Assembly: GCA_004020875.1 (NCBI GenBank)
Contig: SAPZ01000005.1
Coordinates: 124,001 to 188,000 of the forward strand
Length of the DNA stretch: 64,000 nt
Reading direction: 5' to 3'
Source of the DNA: Mesorhizobium sp.
GTDB lineage: Bacteria > Pseudomonadota > Alphaproteobacteria > Rhizobiales > Rhizobiaceae
This document shows positions 1-9,207 of the stretch, piece by piece. The notes under the pieces are model-generated. The model searched no databases. It was given only the letters and a program-made list of their open reading frames with translations, and had not been told where the DNA came from. The translations under genes and the position numbers were made by a program. Positions within the stretch are counted from its first letter, which is position 1. The number at the start of each line of letters is the position of its first letter.

Positions 1-1730
1 GTGTCGAGCACGCCGTCCAGATGGTTGCGGATGAGCAGACGCATCTCCTGCCGGAAGAAGACGAGGAGTTGAAACGCATCGCGCTGATGCTGGGCTTTGC
101 CGGCGAGGCGGAATTCACCCAGGCCTTCCGCGCCTCGCTGCAGCAGGTGGAGCGCCATTATGCGGCGCTGTTCGAGACAGCGCCCGAACTGTCGGCCGGC
201 GTCGGCAACCTCGTCTTCACCGGCGATGTCGATGATCCCGACACACTGCAGACCTTGCACCGGCTCGGTTTCCAGCGGCCGAGCGACATCTGTCGCGTCA
301 TCCGGGGCTGGCATTTCGGCCGCTACCGCGTCACACAGTCGGCCGAAGCGCGCGAGCGGCTGACGGAATTGACGCCTGCGCTGCTTAAAGCATTCGGTCA
401 GACGCGGCGCGCCGACGAGGCGCTGATGCGTTTTGACGAGTTCCTCGCCGGCCTGCCGGCGGGCATCCAGCTATTCTCGCTGCTGCAGTCGAACCCGGCG
501 CTGCTCAAGCTGATGGCGACGATCATGGGGGCGGCCCCGCGGCTGGCGGCGATCATCACGCGTCGACCGCATGTCTTTGACGGCTTGCTTGACCCGGCGC
601 TTCTCACCGAATTGCCGGACCGCGCCTATCTTTCGGCGCGGCTTGCCGCCTTCATCGAGGGCGACCGCGTCTATGAGGATGTGCTCGACCGCCTGCGTAT
701 CTTCGCGTCCGAGCAGAAATTCCTGATCGGCGTGCGCCTGCTTGCCGGCTCGATTGATCCGGCGCGGGCCGGGCGCGCCTTCTCCGATCTCGCCGACCTC
801 ACCATCGAGGCCGCGCTTCAAGCAGTGATCGCCGAATTCGCGCTGCGCCACGGCAGCATCGCCGGGGGCAGGGTGGCGCTGCTCGGCATGGGTAAGCTTG
901 GTAGCCGCGAGCTCACCGCCGGCTCCGATGTCGACCTCATTCTGCTCTACGATCATGATGCCGACGCAGAGGATTCCGACGGCGAGAAGCCGCTGGCGCC
1001 GTCGCATTACTATACGCGCATGACGCAGCGCCTGATCGCCGCCGTCTCGGCGCCGACCGCCGAAGGCGTGCTTTATGAACTCGACCTGCGCCTGCGCCCC
1101 TCCGGCAACAAAGGACCGGTCGCCACTCATATCGACGCGTTCAAGAAGTACCAGCGCCAGGACGCGTGGACCTGGGAGCACATGGCGCTCGCAAGGGCCC
1201 GCGCCATCGGCGGCGACGACGAACTCTGCGCCGAGCTCGAGACGGAAGTGGCAGGGGTGCTGGCGCAGCCGCGCGATGCCGCCAAGGTGAAAGCCGAGGC
1301 CTCGGACATGCGCGCGCTGATCGAGAAGGAAAAGCCGCCGCGCGACCTCTGGGACATCAAGCTGATCCCCGGCGGGCTCATCGATCTGGAGTTCATCGCC
1401 CAGGTCGCGACCATCACCGGCAATGTCGAGCCCGGCCGCCGGGTCACGGCGACGGCCGACATTCTGGCCCGCCTTGGCCCCGGTTTCGCGGCCGCCGATA
1501 TCCGGAATGAGCTTGGCGAGGCCTACCGGCTCTATTTGGCGCTGACCCAGATGATCAGGCTTTGCCTCACCGGCGAGTTCCACCGCGACGATGTCCCGCC
1601 GGGGCTTTCGGACCTGCTTCTTGCGGTCACCGACCTGCCGGATTTCGCTGTGCTGGAGGCACATCTCAAGGATACGTCGCGGAAGGTCAGGCAGGATTTC
1701 GACCGTCTGCTTCGCGCGGGCGGGGGATGA
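1..1730 (+). CDS. glnE: Glutamine synthetase adenylyltransferase/adenylyl-removing enzyme, C-terminal part (5' truncated by window)
   Basis: The reading frame is open from the first bases (in frame from base 3), so the start lies upstream. About 575 C-terminal residues of a roughly 980-residue protein are present. GlnE adds AMP to, or removes it from, glutamine synthetase according to nitrogen status, as signalled by PII. The visible part carries the second nucleotidyltransferase domain: LGMGKLGSRELTAGSDVDL followed by ILLYD, about 300 codons after base 21, has the G-S-x-D-x-D metal-binding signature. The helical C-terminal domain follows, with the segment DIKLIPGGLIDLEFIAQ. The stop at 1728-1730 is followed at once by a short palindromic repeat. 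The family call is firm; only the N-terminal adenylyl-removing domain cannot be inspected. Confidence 0.95.
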   Translation, partial: VEHAVQMVADEQTHLLPEEDEELKRIALMLGFAGEAEFTQAFRASLQQVERHYAALFETAPELSAGVGNLVFTGDVDDPDTLQTLHRLGFQRPSDICRVIRGWHFGRYRVTQSAEARERLTELTPALLKAFGQTRRADEALMRFDEFLAGLPAGIQLFSLLQSNPALLKLMATIMGAAPRLAAIITRRPHVFDGLLDPALLTELPDRAYLSARLAAFIEGDRVYEDVLDRLRIFASEQKFLIGVRLLAGSIDPARAGRAFSDLADLTIEAALQAVIAEFALRHGSIAGGRVALLGMGKLGSRELTAGSDVDLILLYDHDADAEDSDGEKPLAPSHYYTRMTQRLIAAVSAPTAEGVLYELDLRLRPSGNKGPVATHIDAFKKYQRQDAWTWEHMALARARAIGGDDELCAELETEVAGVLAQPRDAAKVKAEASDMRALIEKEKPPRDLWDIKLIPGGLIDLEFIAQVATITGNVEPGRRVTATADILARLGPGFAAADIRNELGEAYRLYLALTQMIRLCLTGEFHRDDVPPGLSDLLLAVTDLPDFAVLEAHLKDTSRKVRQDFDRLLRAGGG

Positions 1731-1736
1731 ATTAAG

Positions 1737-1839
1737 GCATGTCTCCCGAAAGTGGGAACCGGTTTCGGAATAAAGACATGCGTAAAATTAGAAACCTAAA
1801 GCGTATGGAGCGAATCTGAAACATCGGGACGCGCTTTAG
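1737..1839. repeat. RIME-like short palindromic repeat, copy A
   Basis: This element fills the glnE/kinase gap. It starts with GCATGTCT and its palindromic half closes with AGACATGC. Nested inside are CCCGAAA and a TTTCGGA partner that is one base off perfect. About 50 bases are identical, bar one, to copy B at 62924-63022, and both copies end with a related gacgcgc...ttag segment. The right end supplies the TAA stop of the convergent kinase gene at 1836-1838. It resembles the small intergenic mosaic elements dispersed in rhizobial genomes. Confidence 0.8.
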
Positions 1840-4157
1840 GCCGCAGCCTTCACCGCCGTCGGCGCTTTCTTCAGCGGAATGCGCACCGACACGATGGTGC
1901 CGACACCTTCGGTCGAGCGGATCTTCAGCGCGCCGCCCTGCAGCTCGGCCAGCGAGCGGGAGATGGCGAGGCCAAGACCCGAGCCGGTGTGGTTCTTGGA
2001 GAACTGGTTCTGCACCTGCTCGAACGGCCGGCCGAGCTTGCTCAACGCATGCTTTGGGATGCCGCAGCCATTGTCCTCGATTGTGAGCAGCAGCGCTCCC
2101 GACGTGCTGCGCGCCCTGACCGTGATCTTGCCGCCCTGCCCGGTGAATTTCACCGCGTTGGAGAGAAGGTTGATGGCTATCTGCTTGATGGCGCGCCGGT
2201 CGGCGTAGACCCGCATCGCATCGGCGATGCGCGTCTCGACATTGATCGACTTTTCCGCCGCCTGCAGCGAGATCACCCGCACCGTTTCCTTGATCAGCGG
2301 ACAGAGGTCGATCTCCTCGCGGTCGAGCGAGAACTGGCCCGCCTCGATCTTCGACATGTCGAGGATGTCGTTGATGACGCCGAGCAGGTATTTGCCGCTG
2401 CCGTTGATGTCGGTGGCGTATTCCTCGTAGCGCTCGGAGCCGAGCGGCCCGAACAGGCCCTGCTGCATCAGCTCGGAGAAGCCGATGATGGCGTTGAGCG
2501 GCGTGCGCAATTCATGCGACATATTGGCGAGGAATTCCGATTTGGCGCGATTGGCCGCCTCGGCGCGCTCGGTCTCCTTCATGTATTTGCGGTTGAGCTC
2601 GACCAGTTCGCTGGAGCGTTCTTCCTCGGCGCGGCGGGCGAGGCTGAGATCGTGGATCGTCGCCATCAGGCGCCGCTCGCTGTCGACCAGCTTCTCCTGG
2701 TGCAGCTTGATCTGGGTGATGTCGGAGCCGACCGAGACGATGCCGCCGTCGCGGGTCCTGAGCTCGTTCACCTGCAGCCAGCGCCCATCGGCAAGCTGGC
2801 GCTCCAGGGTAACGCCGCCATGCGGTCCGTTGGCGTTGGCGAGCCTGCGCTCCGAGGCGAAGGCCAGCATCCGCTCCTCCAGCGCGTCGCGACCGACGCC
2901 CGGCACGACATCGCGGTCCGAGAGCCCATTGTCCTTCTGGAACTTGGAATTGCACATGATCAGCCGCTCTGAGGCATCCCACAGCACGAAGGATTCGTTG
3001 ATGTTCTCGATCGCGGTTCTCAGCCGCATGTCGGCTGCTTCCGAGCGCAGCGCCAGGTGCCGCTGCTCGGTGACGTCGACGGCGATGCCGATCAGCTGGA
3101 TCTCCGGCGCTTCCGGGTCGATCACCTGTGCGCGCGCTCGCATCCACACCCATTGCCCGTTGGCGTGGCGCATGCGGAAGACCTGGTCGATATGGTCGAT
3201 CTCGCGTTCGACAATGCGGTTGGCGAGCTCGAACAGGTCGCCGTCATCGGGATGGATGATTTCGTCGACCTCGCCGAAGGACAGCATCGTATCGCAGGGT
3301 TCATAGCCCAGCATGTCGTACATCGAGCGCGACCAGTACATCTTGCCGCGCACCATGTCCCAGTCCCACAGCCCGCAACGGCCACGCACCAGCGCCATGT
3401 CGATGCGTTGGTGCGCCTCCAGATAGATGCGGTCCGCCGCCTGGGCGCGCGCCGCCTGGCCGAAATAGGCGTAGAGGATGACGATCAGCACACCAGCCGT
3501 CAGCACGAACAGCGTGACGTTGAGCGACATCGACTTGCGCCAGCTTTCGAACACCGCTTCCTGCGGCACCAGCACGGCGGATGCATGTTTGTGGTCGCCT
3601 GTAAGGCTGACGGCGGCGAACCAATCCTTTCCGGCGATGCTGACATCCATCACGCCGGCGCGCTCGCCGAACATGAACAGCGGCTGACCGCCCAGGACCA
3701 GACTGTCCAGCGTGCGACCCTGCCAGCCCGTCGACAGCGGCGAGACTGCAATGACCTTGAAGGCGCCGTCAGTGATGGCCAGCACATGGGCGCGGCTCAT
3801 GGCGCCCTGCCGGCTGGTGCTTTCCAGGAGGCTGCTGGCGTTGGCTCCGGCGGCGTTGGGGTCCGCGGTGATCGTCTGCGCCATCTGGCCGGCGGCTAAA
3901 GCCAGCACCGCCTTGGCGTCGCGCTCGATTTCGTCATGCTCGTTCATCAGCGACAGGAAGCGCAGCGCCGCGATGACAATGAGGAAGATGACGATCAGTG
4001 CCGGGATCGACCGGCGCAGAAACGGCTCGGCGGCCAAGAGCCGCTGATAGGTGGGTTCGGCGATCAGGCGCGTATTGCCGGCAAGTCCGTCGCTCCTTGC
4101 CTTGCGACGCGCAAAAGCCTTCCCTCCGGGCGCGCCCCACGCGTCCGCCTTGGCCAT
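1836..4157 (-). CDS. pleC: PleC-like PAS-domain sensor histidine kinase
   Basis: A membrane histidine kinase of 773 residues. Transmembrane helices lie near residues 49-70 and 213-233 and bracket a periplasmic sensor region of about 140 residues. Two PAS-like domains follow (about 260-365 and 380-485), then a short coiled coil. The HisKA domain has SEFLANMSHELRTPLNAIIG, with the phospho-accepting His near 548. The HATPase domain shows NLLSNAVKF, DNGCGIP and GSGLGLAIS. There is no receiver domain, so it must act on a separate response regulator. The start chosen at 4157 has GGGGAG eight bases upstream; the longer GTG start at 4208 has no Shine-Dalgarno. The setting between glnE and pepN matches, from memory, the locus called pleC in Sinorhizobium; the cell-cycle role is inferred from that. 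Confidence 0.85.
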   Translation of the reverse strand: MAKADAWGAPGGKAFARRKARSDGLAGNTRLIAEPTYQRLLAAEPFLRRSIPALIVIFLIVIAALRFLSLMNEHDEIERDAKAVLALAAGQMAQTITADPNAAGANASSLLESTSRQGAMSRAHVLAITDGAFKVIAVSPLSTGWQGRTLDSLVLGGQPLFMFGERAGVMDVSIAGKDWFAAVSLTGDHKHASAVLVPQEAVFESWRKSMSLNVTLFVLTAGVLIVILYAYFGQAARAQAADRIYLEAHQRIDMALVRGRCGLWDWDMVRGKMYWSRSMYDMLGYEPCDTMLSFGEVDEIIHPDDGDLFELANRIVEREIDHIDQVFRMRHANGQWVWMRARAQVIDPEAPEIQLIGIAVDVTEQRHLALRSEAADMRLRTAIENINESFVLWDASERLIMCNSKFQKDNGLSDRDVVPGVGRDALEERMLAFASERRLANANGPHGGVTLERQLADGRWLQVNELRTRDGGIVSVGSDITQIKLHQEKLVDSERRLMATIHDLSLARRAEEERSSELVELNRKYMKETERAEAANRAKSEFLANMSHELRTPLNAIIGFSELMQQGLFGPLGSERYEEYATDINGSGKYLLGVINDILDMSKIEAGQFSLDREEIDLCPLIKETVRVISLQAAEKSINVETRIADAMRVYADRRAIKQIAINLLSNAVKFTGQGGKITVRARSTSGALLLTIEDNGCGIPKHALSKLGRPFEQVQNQFSKNHTGSGLGLAISRSLAELQGGALKIRSTEGVGTIVSVRIPLKKAPTAVKAAA

Positions 4158-4336
4158 AAATGGCACTCCCCGATCTGCCGTATACTGGATGACCCGGATA
4201 CGCCGCACGCCCGAATCGTCATTAAAGAATCAAACGTGATTCGCGTTGTCCAGAGGCGCGGACGAAAAAGATTAAAAGTTGATTGAAATTCGTCGTTTTG
4301 CCTCCTGCCCGGAGGAAGAAGGCAAGTGCGCTGGCG

Positions 4337-6979
4337 CTACGCCAGCGTCCTCTCCACGATATCGCGCAAATCAGCCGACAGGTTTTCGACCTGAGCCATC
4401 TCGAGCAGCGCCTGCTTGGCCTTGGCCTGGCGTCCGGGTTCCAGCGAGCGCCAGGAGCGCAGGGCCGTCGCGAGGCGCGCCGCCACCTGGGGGTTGCGCT
4501 TCTCGACCTCCAATACCGTCTCGGCGAACAGGCGGTACCCTTCGCCGTCCGCGCGGTGAAAGCCGGTCTGGTTGGCGCTGGCGAAGGTGCCGATCAGCGA
4601 GCGCACGCGGTTCGGATTGGCGATCGAAAAGGCAGGGTGCCGCATCAGCACGCGCACCTTGTCGACGGTGCGCTCGCCGGGCACGCCGGCCTGGATCTGG
4701 AACCATTTGTCCAGCACCAGCGCGTCGGCGCGATAGCGAGCTTCGAAGGCCGCCAGCGCTTCTTCGGCCTCGGCTGTGCCGGAATGGCGAAGTGCCAGCA
4801 CGGCAAGCGCCGCGGCGCGGTCGGTCATGTTGCTGGCGGCGTTGAAGTGCCGCGCGGCGAGGCTCGCGCCGCCCGGTAGCAGCGAAAGATAATCGAGCAC
4901 GATGTTGCGGAGCGCCCTGCGCCCTGCGCTCGCCGCGTCCGGGCTGAACGGACCGTTGTCGGCGAGGCTGTCGTAGAGCGCCGAAAAGGCATCGCGGTTC
5001 GCCTCCGCGATCGTCCGCGCCAGCGCCTCGCGCGCGGCGAAGATGGCGTCGGGGTCGATGCCCTTGCCGATCTCGCGAGCAATGTCGGCCTCACCGGGGA
5101 GCGTGAGTGCCAGCGCCCGGTAGGCTGGCTCCAGTGCCTCGTCGCCGGCGATCCTGCCGGCAAGCTCGGCCAGCCGTGCCGCGAAGACCGCCTGCTTGCC
5201 GCCGAGGATCTGGCGGAAGGCGGCGATCAGCGCGTCGGTCAAAAGGGTGTTGAATGCCTGCCAGCGCGAAAAGGCGTCGCTGTCATGCGCGGCGAGGAAG
5301 AACTGGTCGTCGGCCTTCTGCTGCACCGAGAGCGTGATCGGCGCGGAAAAGCCGCGGTTGAGCGACACCGAAGGCCGCTCCGAAACGCCCGAAAAGCGCA
5401 CCGTGTGCCGGCGCCTGCGGATATGAATGATGCCGTCATCGACCGTCGCGCCCTCGACGGCCGTCCAGGTGACAGGCTTGCCATCAGCGCCGACCAGGCC
5501 GAACGCCAGGGGAATATGCATCAGCCGCTTGCGGCTTTCGGACGGCGTCGGCGGCACCGACTGCTCGATCTCCAGGGTGAATTCCCTGGCGGCGGCATTG
5601 TGCGCGGAACTCACAGTCAGGTTCGGCGTGCCGGCCTGATGATACCAGAGCGCGAATTGCGCGAGATCCCGTCCCGAGACGTCCTCGAACACTTTGAGGA
5701 AATCCTCGATCGTCGCGGCCTCGCCGTCATGCCGCTCGAAATAGAGGTCCATGCCGGCGCGGAAGGCTTCCGGGCCGAGGATGGTGCGGATCATGCGCAC
5801 CACTTCCGAACCTTTCTCGTAGACGGTCGCCGTGTAGAAATTGTTGATCTCGCGGTAGCGGCGCGGCCTGACCGGATGCGCCAGCGGTCCTTGGTCTTCC
5901 GGGAACTGATGCGCGCGCAGCGTGCGCACCTCCGCGATTCGCTTCACCGCCCGCGACCGCTGGTCGGCGGAGAATTCGTGGTCGCGGTAAACCGTCAGCC
6001 CTTCCTTCAGGCAGAGCTGGAACCAGTCGCGGCAAGTGATTCTGTTGCCTGTCCAATTATGGAAATACTCATGCGCGATGATCGCCTCGATATTGGCGAA
6101 GTCGGCATCGGTCGCGGTCTCCTCGTCGGCCAGCACATATTTGTCGTTGAAGACGTTCAGGCCCTTGTTCTCCATGGCCCCCATGTTGAAGTCCGACACG
6201 GCGACGATGTTGAAGACGTCTAGGTCGTATTCGCGGCCGAATGCGTCCTCGTCCCATTTCATCGAGCGCTTCAGCGCGTCCATCGCATAGCCGGCAAGTC
6301 GCTCCTTGCCAGGCTCCACATAGATGCCGAGCTCGACCTCACGGCCGGACATCGTGGTGAAGCTGCCCGCGACCTTGCCGAGCGCGCCCGCCACCAGCGC
6401 GAAAAGGTAGGAGGGTTTGGGGAAGGGGTCGTGCCAGACCGCGTAGTGCCGGCCATTGGCGAGCGCGCCGCGTTCGACGGGATTGCCGTTGGAAAGCAGC
6501 AGCGGCGCCTCGTTGTGCGGGGCTTCGACGCGTACGGTATAGACCGACAGGATATCGGGACGATCGAGGAAATAGGTGATGCGGCGAAAGCCCTCGGCCT
6601 CGCATTGCGTGCAATAGACGTTGTTGGAGCGATAGAGCCCCATCAGCGCCTCGTTGCGTGAAGGCGCGATCTCGGTCTCCAGACGAAGCTCGAAACGCTG
6701 CGCCGGCGGCTTCAGGATCATCAGCCGGTCCGGCGTCGCCTCGTAATCGCCGGCAGCGAGAGCGTGCCCGTCGATGGCGACGCCAAGCAGCGTCAGCCCG
6801 TCGCCTTCGAGCACCAGCGGCGCCGTCGCCGCGACTCCCTCGCGCCGTTCGATCGTGAGCAGCGCGGTGACGTGGGTCGCATCCGGCGACAGCCGGAAGT
6901 CGAGGCTGGTCCTCGGGATGAGATAGTCGCTGGGGCGATAGTCTTCGAGCTTGAAGACTTGGCCGGTATCGGTGCGCAT
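4337..6979 (-). CDS. pepN: Aminopeptidase N (M1 zinc metallopeptidase)
   Basis: A cytoplasmic M1 aminopeptidase of 880 residues, the usual length for the PepN group. It removes N-terminal residues from peptides. The substrate-recognition motif GAMEN is near residues 267-271. The zinc site HEYFHNW is near 303-309, with the third ligand in LKEGL about 19 residues later. The Ig-like and helical C-terminal domains are complete. The ATG at 6979 begins MRTDTGQVFKLEDY, which fits family N-termini; 42 codons of open frame upstream look non-coding in composition. It is transcribed away from the EamA transporter gene, and the intergenic region 6980-7183 serves both genes. Confidence 0.95.
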   Translation of the reverse strand: MRTDTGQVFKLEDYRPSDYLIPRTSLDFRLSPDATHVTALLTIERREGVAATAPLVLEGDGLTLLGVAIDGHALAAGDYEATPDRLMILKPPAQRFELRLETEIAPSRNEALMGLYRSNNVYCTQCEAEGFRRITYFLDRPDILSVYTVRVEAPHNEAPLLLSNGNPVERGALANGRHYAVWHDPFPKPSYLFALVAGALGKVAGSFTTMSGREVELGIYVEPGKERLAGYAMDALKRSMKWDEDAFGREYDLDVFNIVAVSDFNMGAMENKGLNVFNDKYVLADEETATDADFANIEAIIAHEYFHNWTGNRITCRDWFQLCLKEGLTVYRDHEFSADQRSRAVKRIAEVRTLRAHQFPEDQGPLAHPVRPRRYREINNFYTATVYEKGSEVVRMIRTILGPEAFRAGMDLYFERHDGEAATIEDFLKVFEDVSGRDLAQFALWYHQAGTPNLTVSSAHNAAAREFTLEIEQSVPPTPSESRKRLMHIPLAFGLVGADGKPVTWTAVEGATVDDGIIHIRRRRHTVRFSGVSERPSVSLNRGFSAPITLSVQQKADDQFFLAAHDSDAFSRWQAFNTLLTDALIAAFRQILGGKQAVFAARLAELAGRIAGDEALEPAYRALALTLPGEADIAREIGKGIDPDAIFAAREALARTIAEANRDAFSALYDSLADNGPFSPDAASAGRRALRNIVLDYLSLLPGGASLAARHFNAASNMTDRAAALAVLALRHSGTAEAEEALAAFEARYRADALVLDKWFQIQAGVPGERTVDKVRVLMRHPAFSIANPNRVRSLIGTFASANQTGFHRADGEGYRLFAETVLEVEKRNPQVAARLATALRSWRSLEPGRQAKAKQALLEMAQVENLSADLRDIVERTLA

Positions 6980-7183
6980 TCCCTGGGCTTTTCCTGTCGA
7001 TGTCTGTCGGGGCCCAGCTTGGCTGGTCCAAGAATTTTTGAGGTGCGCGCTCTTTACACGAAACCGCCGCGCGACAAAACCGCGGGATAGGGTGTGTTTT
7101 CGCATTTCCGGTTACACCCTTTTCCTGGAATTGCTCTTAGGCTATTTGGCGGCTTCGTTTTCCGACCATCCTGACGAGGCAAG

Positions 7184-8131
7184 ATGACCGTCGATCATGC
7201 CGTCGGCCACAGCACGCTGCGCGGCATCACACTGAAGATCGTCTCGGTGACGGTTTTCGTCGGCATGCAGACCTGCATCAAGGCGGCCGGCGACGTGCCC
7301 GCCGGGCAGATCGTCTTCTTCCGTTCCTTCTTCGCCATCTTCCCGATCATTGCCTTCCTGGCCTTCAAGGGCGAGCTATCCACCGCCTTCACGACCAGGC
7401 GGCCGTTCAACCATATCGCGCGCGGCCTGGTCGGCGTCGGCGCCATGGGGCTCGGCTTCTTCGCGCTGACCAGATTGCCGCTTCCCGAGGCCATCACGCT
7501 GAACTACGCCCAGCCGCTGCTGGTCGTGGTGTTCTCCTCGATCTTCCTCGGCGAGACGATCCGCGTCTATCGCTGGAGCGCGGTCGCCGTCGGTCTTGCC
7601 GGCGTGCTGGTCATCTCCTGGCCTGAACTGACGCTGCTCAATTCGGATCAAGGCCTCGACGACCAGGAGGTGCTCGGCGTCATGGCCGCATTGATCGCCG
7701 CCGCGATTTCGGCCGTCGCCATGCTCCTGGTGCGCAATCTCGTGCAGACGGAGAAGACGGCGACCATCGTTCTATGGTTCTCCTCGACGGCTTCGGTGCT
7801 GTCGCTTTTCACGCTGCCTTTCGGCTGGCAGGCACTGACGCCGCTGCAGGCAGGCCTCCTTGTCTTTGCCGGCTTCTGCGGCGGGCTCGGCCAGATCCTG
7901 ATGACGGCGGCCTACCGCCACGCAGAAGCCTCGGTCGTGGCGCCCTTCGAATACACCTCGATGATCCTCGGCGTCGTCGTCGGCTATTTCGTCTTCGGCG
8001 ACGTGACCTCGATCAACACGCTCATCGGCGGCGTGATCGTGGTCGCCGCCGGCATCTTCATCATCTGGCGCGAGCGGCAACTCGGCCTGGAGCGCACGCG
8101 CACCAGGACGGCCGCGCCGCCGCAGGGGTGA
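7184..8131 (+). CDS. DMT-superfamily EamA transporter
   Basis: A 315-residue inner-membrane protein with ten predicted hydrophobic helices arranged as two EamA repeats. The first covers about residues 10-145 and holds LPLPEAITLNYAQPLLVVVF; the second covers about 155-295 and holds EASVVAPFEYTSMILGVVVG. Both P-E/PFEY-type signatures are typical of drug/metabolite or amino-acid exporters. The substrate cannot be read from the sequence. The start ATG follows a GAGGCAAG-type site. The gene ends one base before the convergent regulator gene (8133), so the two 3' ends abut. Confidence 0.9.
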   Translation: MTVDHAVGHSTLRGITLKIVSVTVFVGMQTCIKAAGDVPAGQIVFFRSFFAIFPIIAFLAFKGELSTAFTTRRPFNHIARGLVGVGAMGLGFFALTRLPLPEAITLNYAQPLLVVVFSSIFLGETIRVYRWSAVAVGLAGVLVISWPELTLLNSDQGLDDQEVLGVMAALIAAAISAVAMLLVRNLVQTEKTATIVLWFSSTASVLSLFTLPFGWQALTPLQAGLLVFAGFCGGLGQILMTAAYRHAEASVVAPFEYTSMILGVVVGYFVFGDVTSINTLIGGVIVVAAGIFIIWRERQLGLERTRTRTAAPPQG

Positions 8132-8132
8132 G

Positions 8133-8945
8133 CTACGAAGCTGCTGTGCGCTCTTTCGCCAGTCGCACCAGCACCGCGCGTGTCTGCTCATCGGCCGGGA
8201 AAAAGGATTCGATCGCCAGTTCCGACAGCGTGACGTCCAGCGGCGTGCCGAAGACGGTGATGGTGCTGATGAAGGAGAGCACAGTATCTCCATGCGCGAG
8301 CCTGAGCGGATGCACGATCCCGCTCGGCTCGACCGGCGCGGGGCGGCTGCTCTTTAGACCGGACGGATAGGCGCGGAGCTCGCGCTCCAGTTCGATCAGC
8401 ACCGGATCACCGGTGGCGTCGTTCTGGTGCTTCAGCCGCTCCAACAAATGCGCGCGCCACTCCGCCAGATTGACGATGCGCGGCGCCACGCCGCCCGGAT
8501 GCAGGCTGAGCCGCAGCACATTGACCGGCGGCGCGAGCAGGGACGGTTCGGAAATATCGGCAAGGAACGGAGCGATCGCGGCATTGGCTGAAACGAGGTT
8601 CCAGTGCCGGTCCACCGCCAGCGCCGGAAAGGGCTCGTGGGCCTTGAGCACGGTCTCCACCGCAGCCATCGCAGGCGCCAGCGTTGCATCGCTGAGCGAT
8701 CTTTCGCTGAAGCTCGGCGCGAAGCCTGCCGCGAGCAGAAGCTGGTTGCGTTGGCGCAGCGGGATCGACAGCTGCTCGGCCAGATGCAGAACCATGTCGC
8801 GCGACGGCTGGGCGCGGCCGCTTTCGACGAAGGAGAGGTGCCGCTGCGAGATGTCGGCCTCCATGGCAAGGTCGAGCTGGCTCATGCGCCGCCGCGTGCG
8901 CCATTCGCGGATAAGGCTGCCGGCGGAGATGTCGGTTGTGCTCAT
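8133..8945 (-). CDS. XRE-family regulator with MmyB-like ligand-binding domain
   Basis: A 270-residue DNA-binding protein. An N-terminal helix-turn-helix (about residues 12-65) reads REWRTRRRMSQLDLAMEADI and then SQRHLSFVESGR, the standard XRE pattern. The rest matches the MmyB-like domain, with ALAVDRHWNLVSANAAIAPF and a LRLSLHPGGVAPRIVNL stretch. Proteins of this build in rhizobia often control a neighbouring short-chain dehydrogenase or oxidoreductase, but none is adjacent here. The ATG at 8945 is preferred because it starts the conserved region; a TTG at 8981 would lie inside the palindrome at 8980-8998. Autoregulation through that palindrome is inferred. Confidence 0.85.
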   Translation of the reverse strand: MSTTDISAGSLIREWRTRRRMSQLDLAMEADISQRHLSFVESGRAQPSRDMVLHLAEQLSIPLRQRNQLLLAAGFAPSFSERSLSDATLAPAMAAVETVLKAHEPFPALAVDRHWNLVSANAAIAPFLADISEPSLLAPPVNVLRLSLHPGGVAPRIVNLAEWRAHLLERLKHQNDATGDPVLIELERELRAYPSGLKSSRPAPVEPSGIVHPLRLAHGDTVLSFISTITVFGTPLDVTLSELAIESFFPADEQTRAVLVRLAKERTAAS

Positions 8946-8979
8946 GGGGAAATGAGTAGGGCGGCGAGCGGTACGTTTC

Positions 8980-8998
8980 AATTACCTGGGAGGTTATT
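8980..8998. promoter_or_regulatory. Palindromic operator candidate upstream of the MmyB-type regulator
   Basis: Arms AATTACCT and AGGTTATT flank a GGG centre, with seven of eight positions pairing and a further C/G pair outside. It lies 35 bases upstream of the regulator start at 8945, a typical place for an autoregulatory site. No second copy is seen in the window. Confidence 0.45.
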
Positions 8999-9043
8999 GG
9001 CAACCTTACCGTTGGAGATTGGCGAAGGCGCTGGTGACGGCCG

Positions 9044-9207
9044 ATCTCCCTCCTTGTCGGGGAGATGCCTGGCAAGCCAGAGGGGGGCGCTGTCCGCCAG
9101 CTTGTCAACGTCTAGATCACCGCCTGGGGAGGAAATAGGATTCCGAGGCCGCGTTCCTTCGCGCCCCCCTCTGTCCTGCCGGACATCTCCCCCACAAGGG
9201 GTGAGAT
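9044..9207. repeat. Long imperfect inverted repeat (47-base arms, about 70-base loop)
   Basis: The left arm (9044-9090) and right arm (9161-9207) are near-complementary over about 47 bases, with roughly 40 positions pairing. Each arm includes GAGATG and CAGAGGGGGGCGC on one strand. The right arm abuts the stop codon of the uracil-DNA glycosylase gene. There is no ORF inside. The form is that of a dispersed intergenic repeat familiar in Mesorhizobium and related genomes, rather than a simple terminator. Confidence 0.75.
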
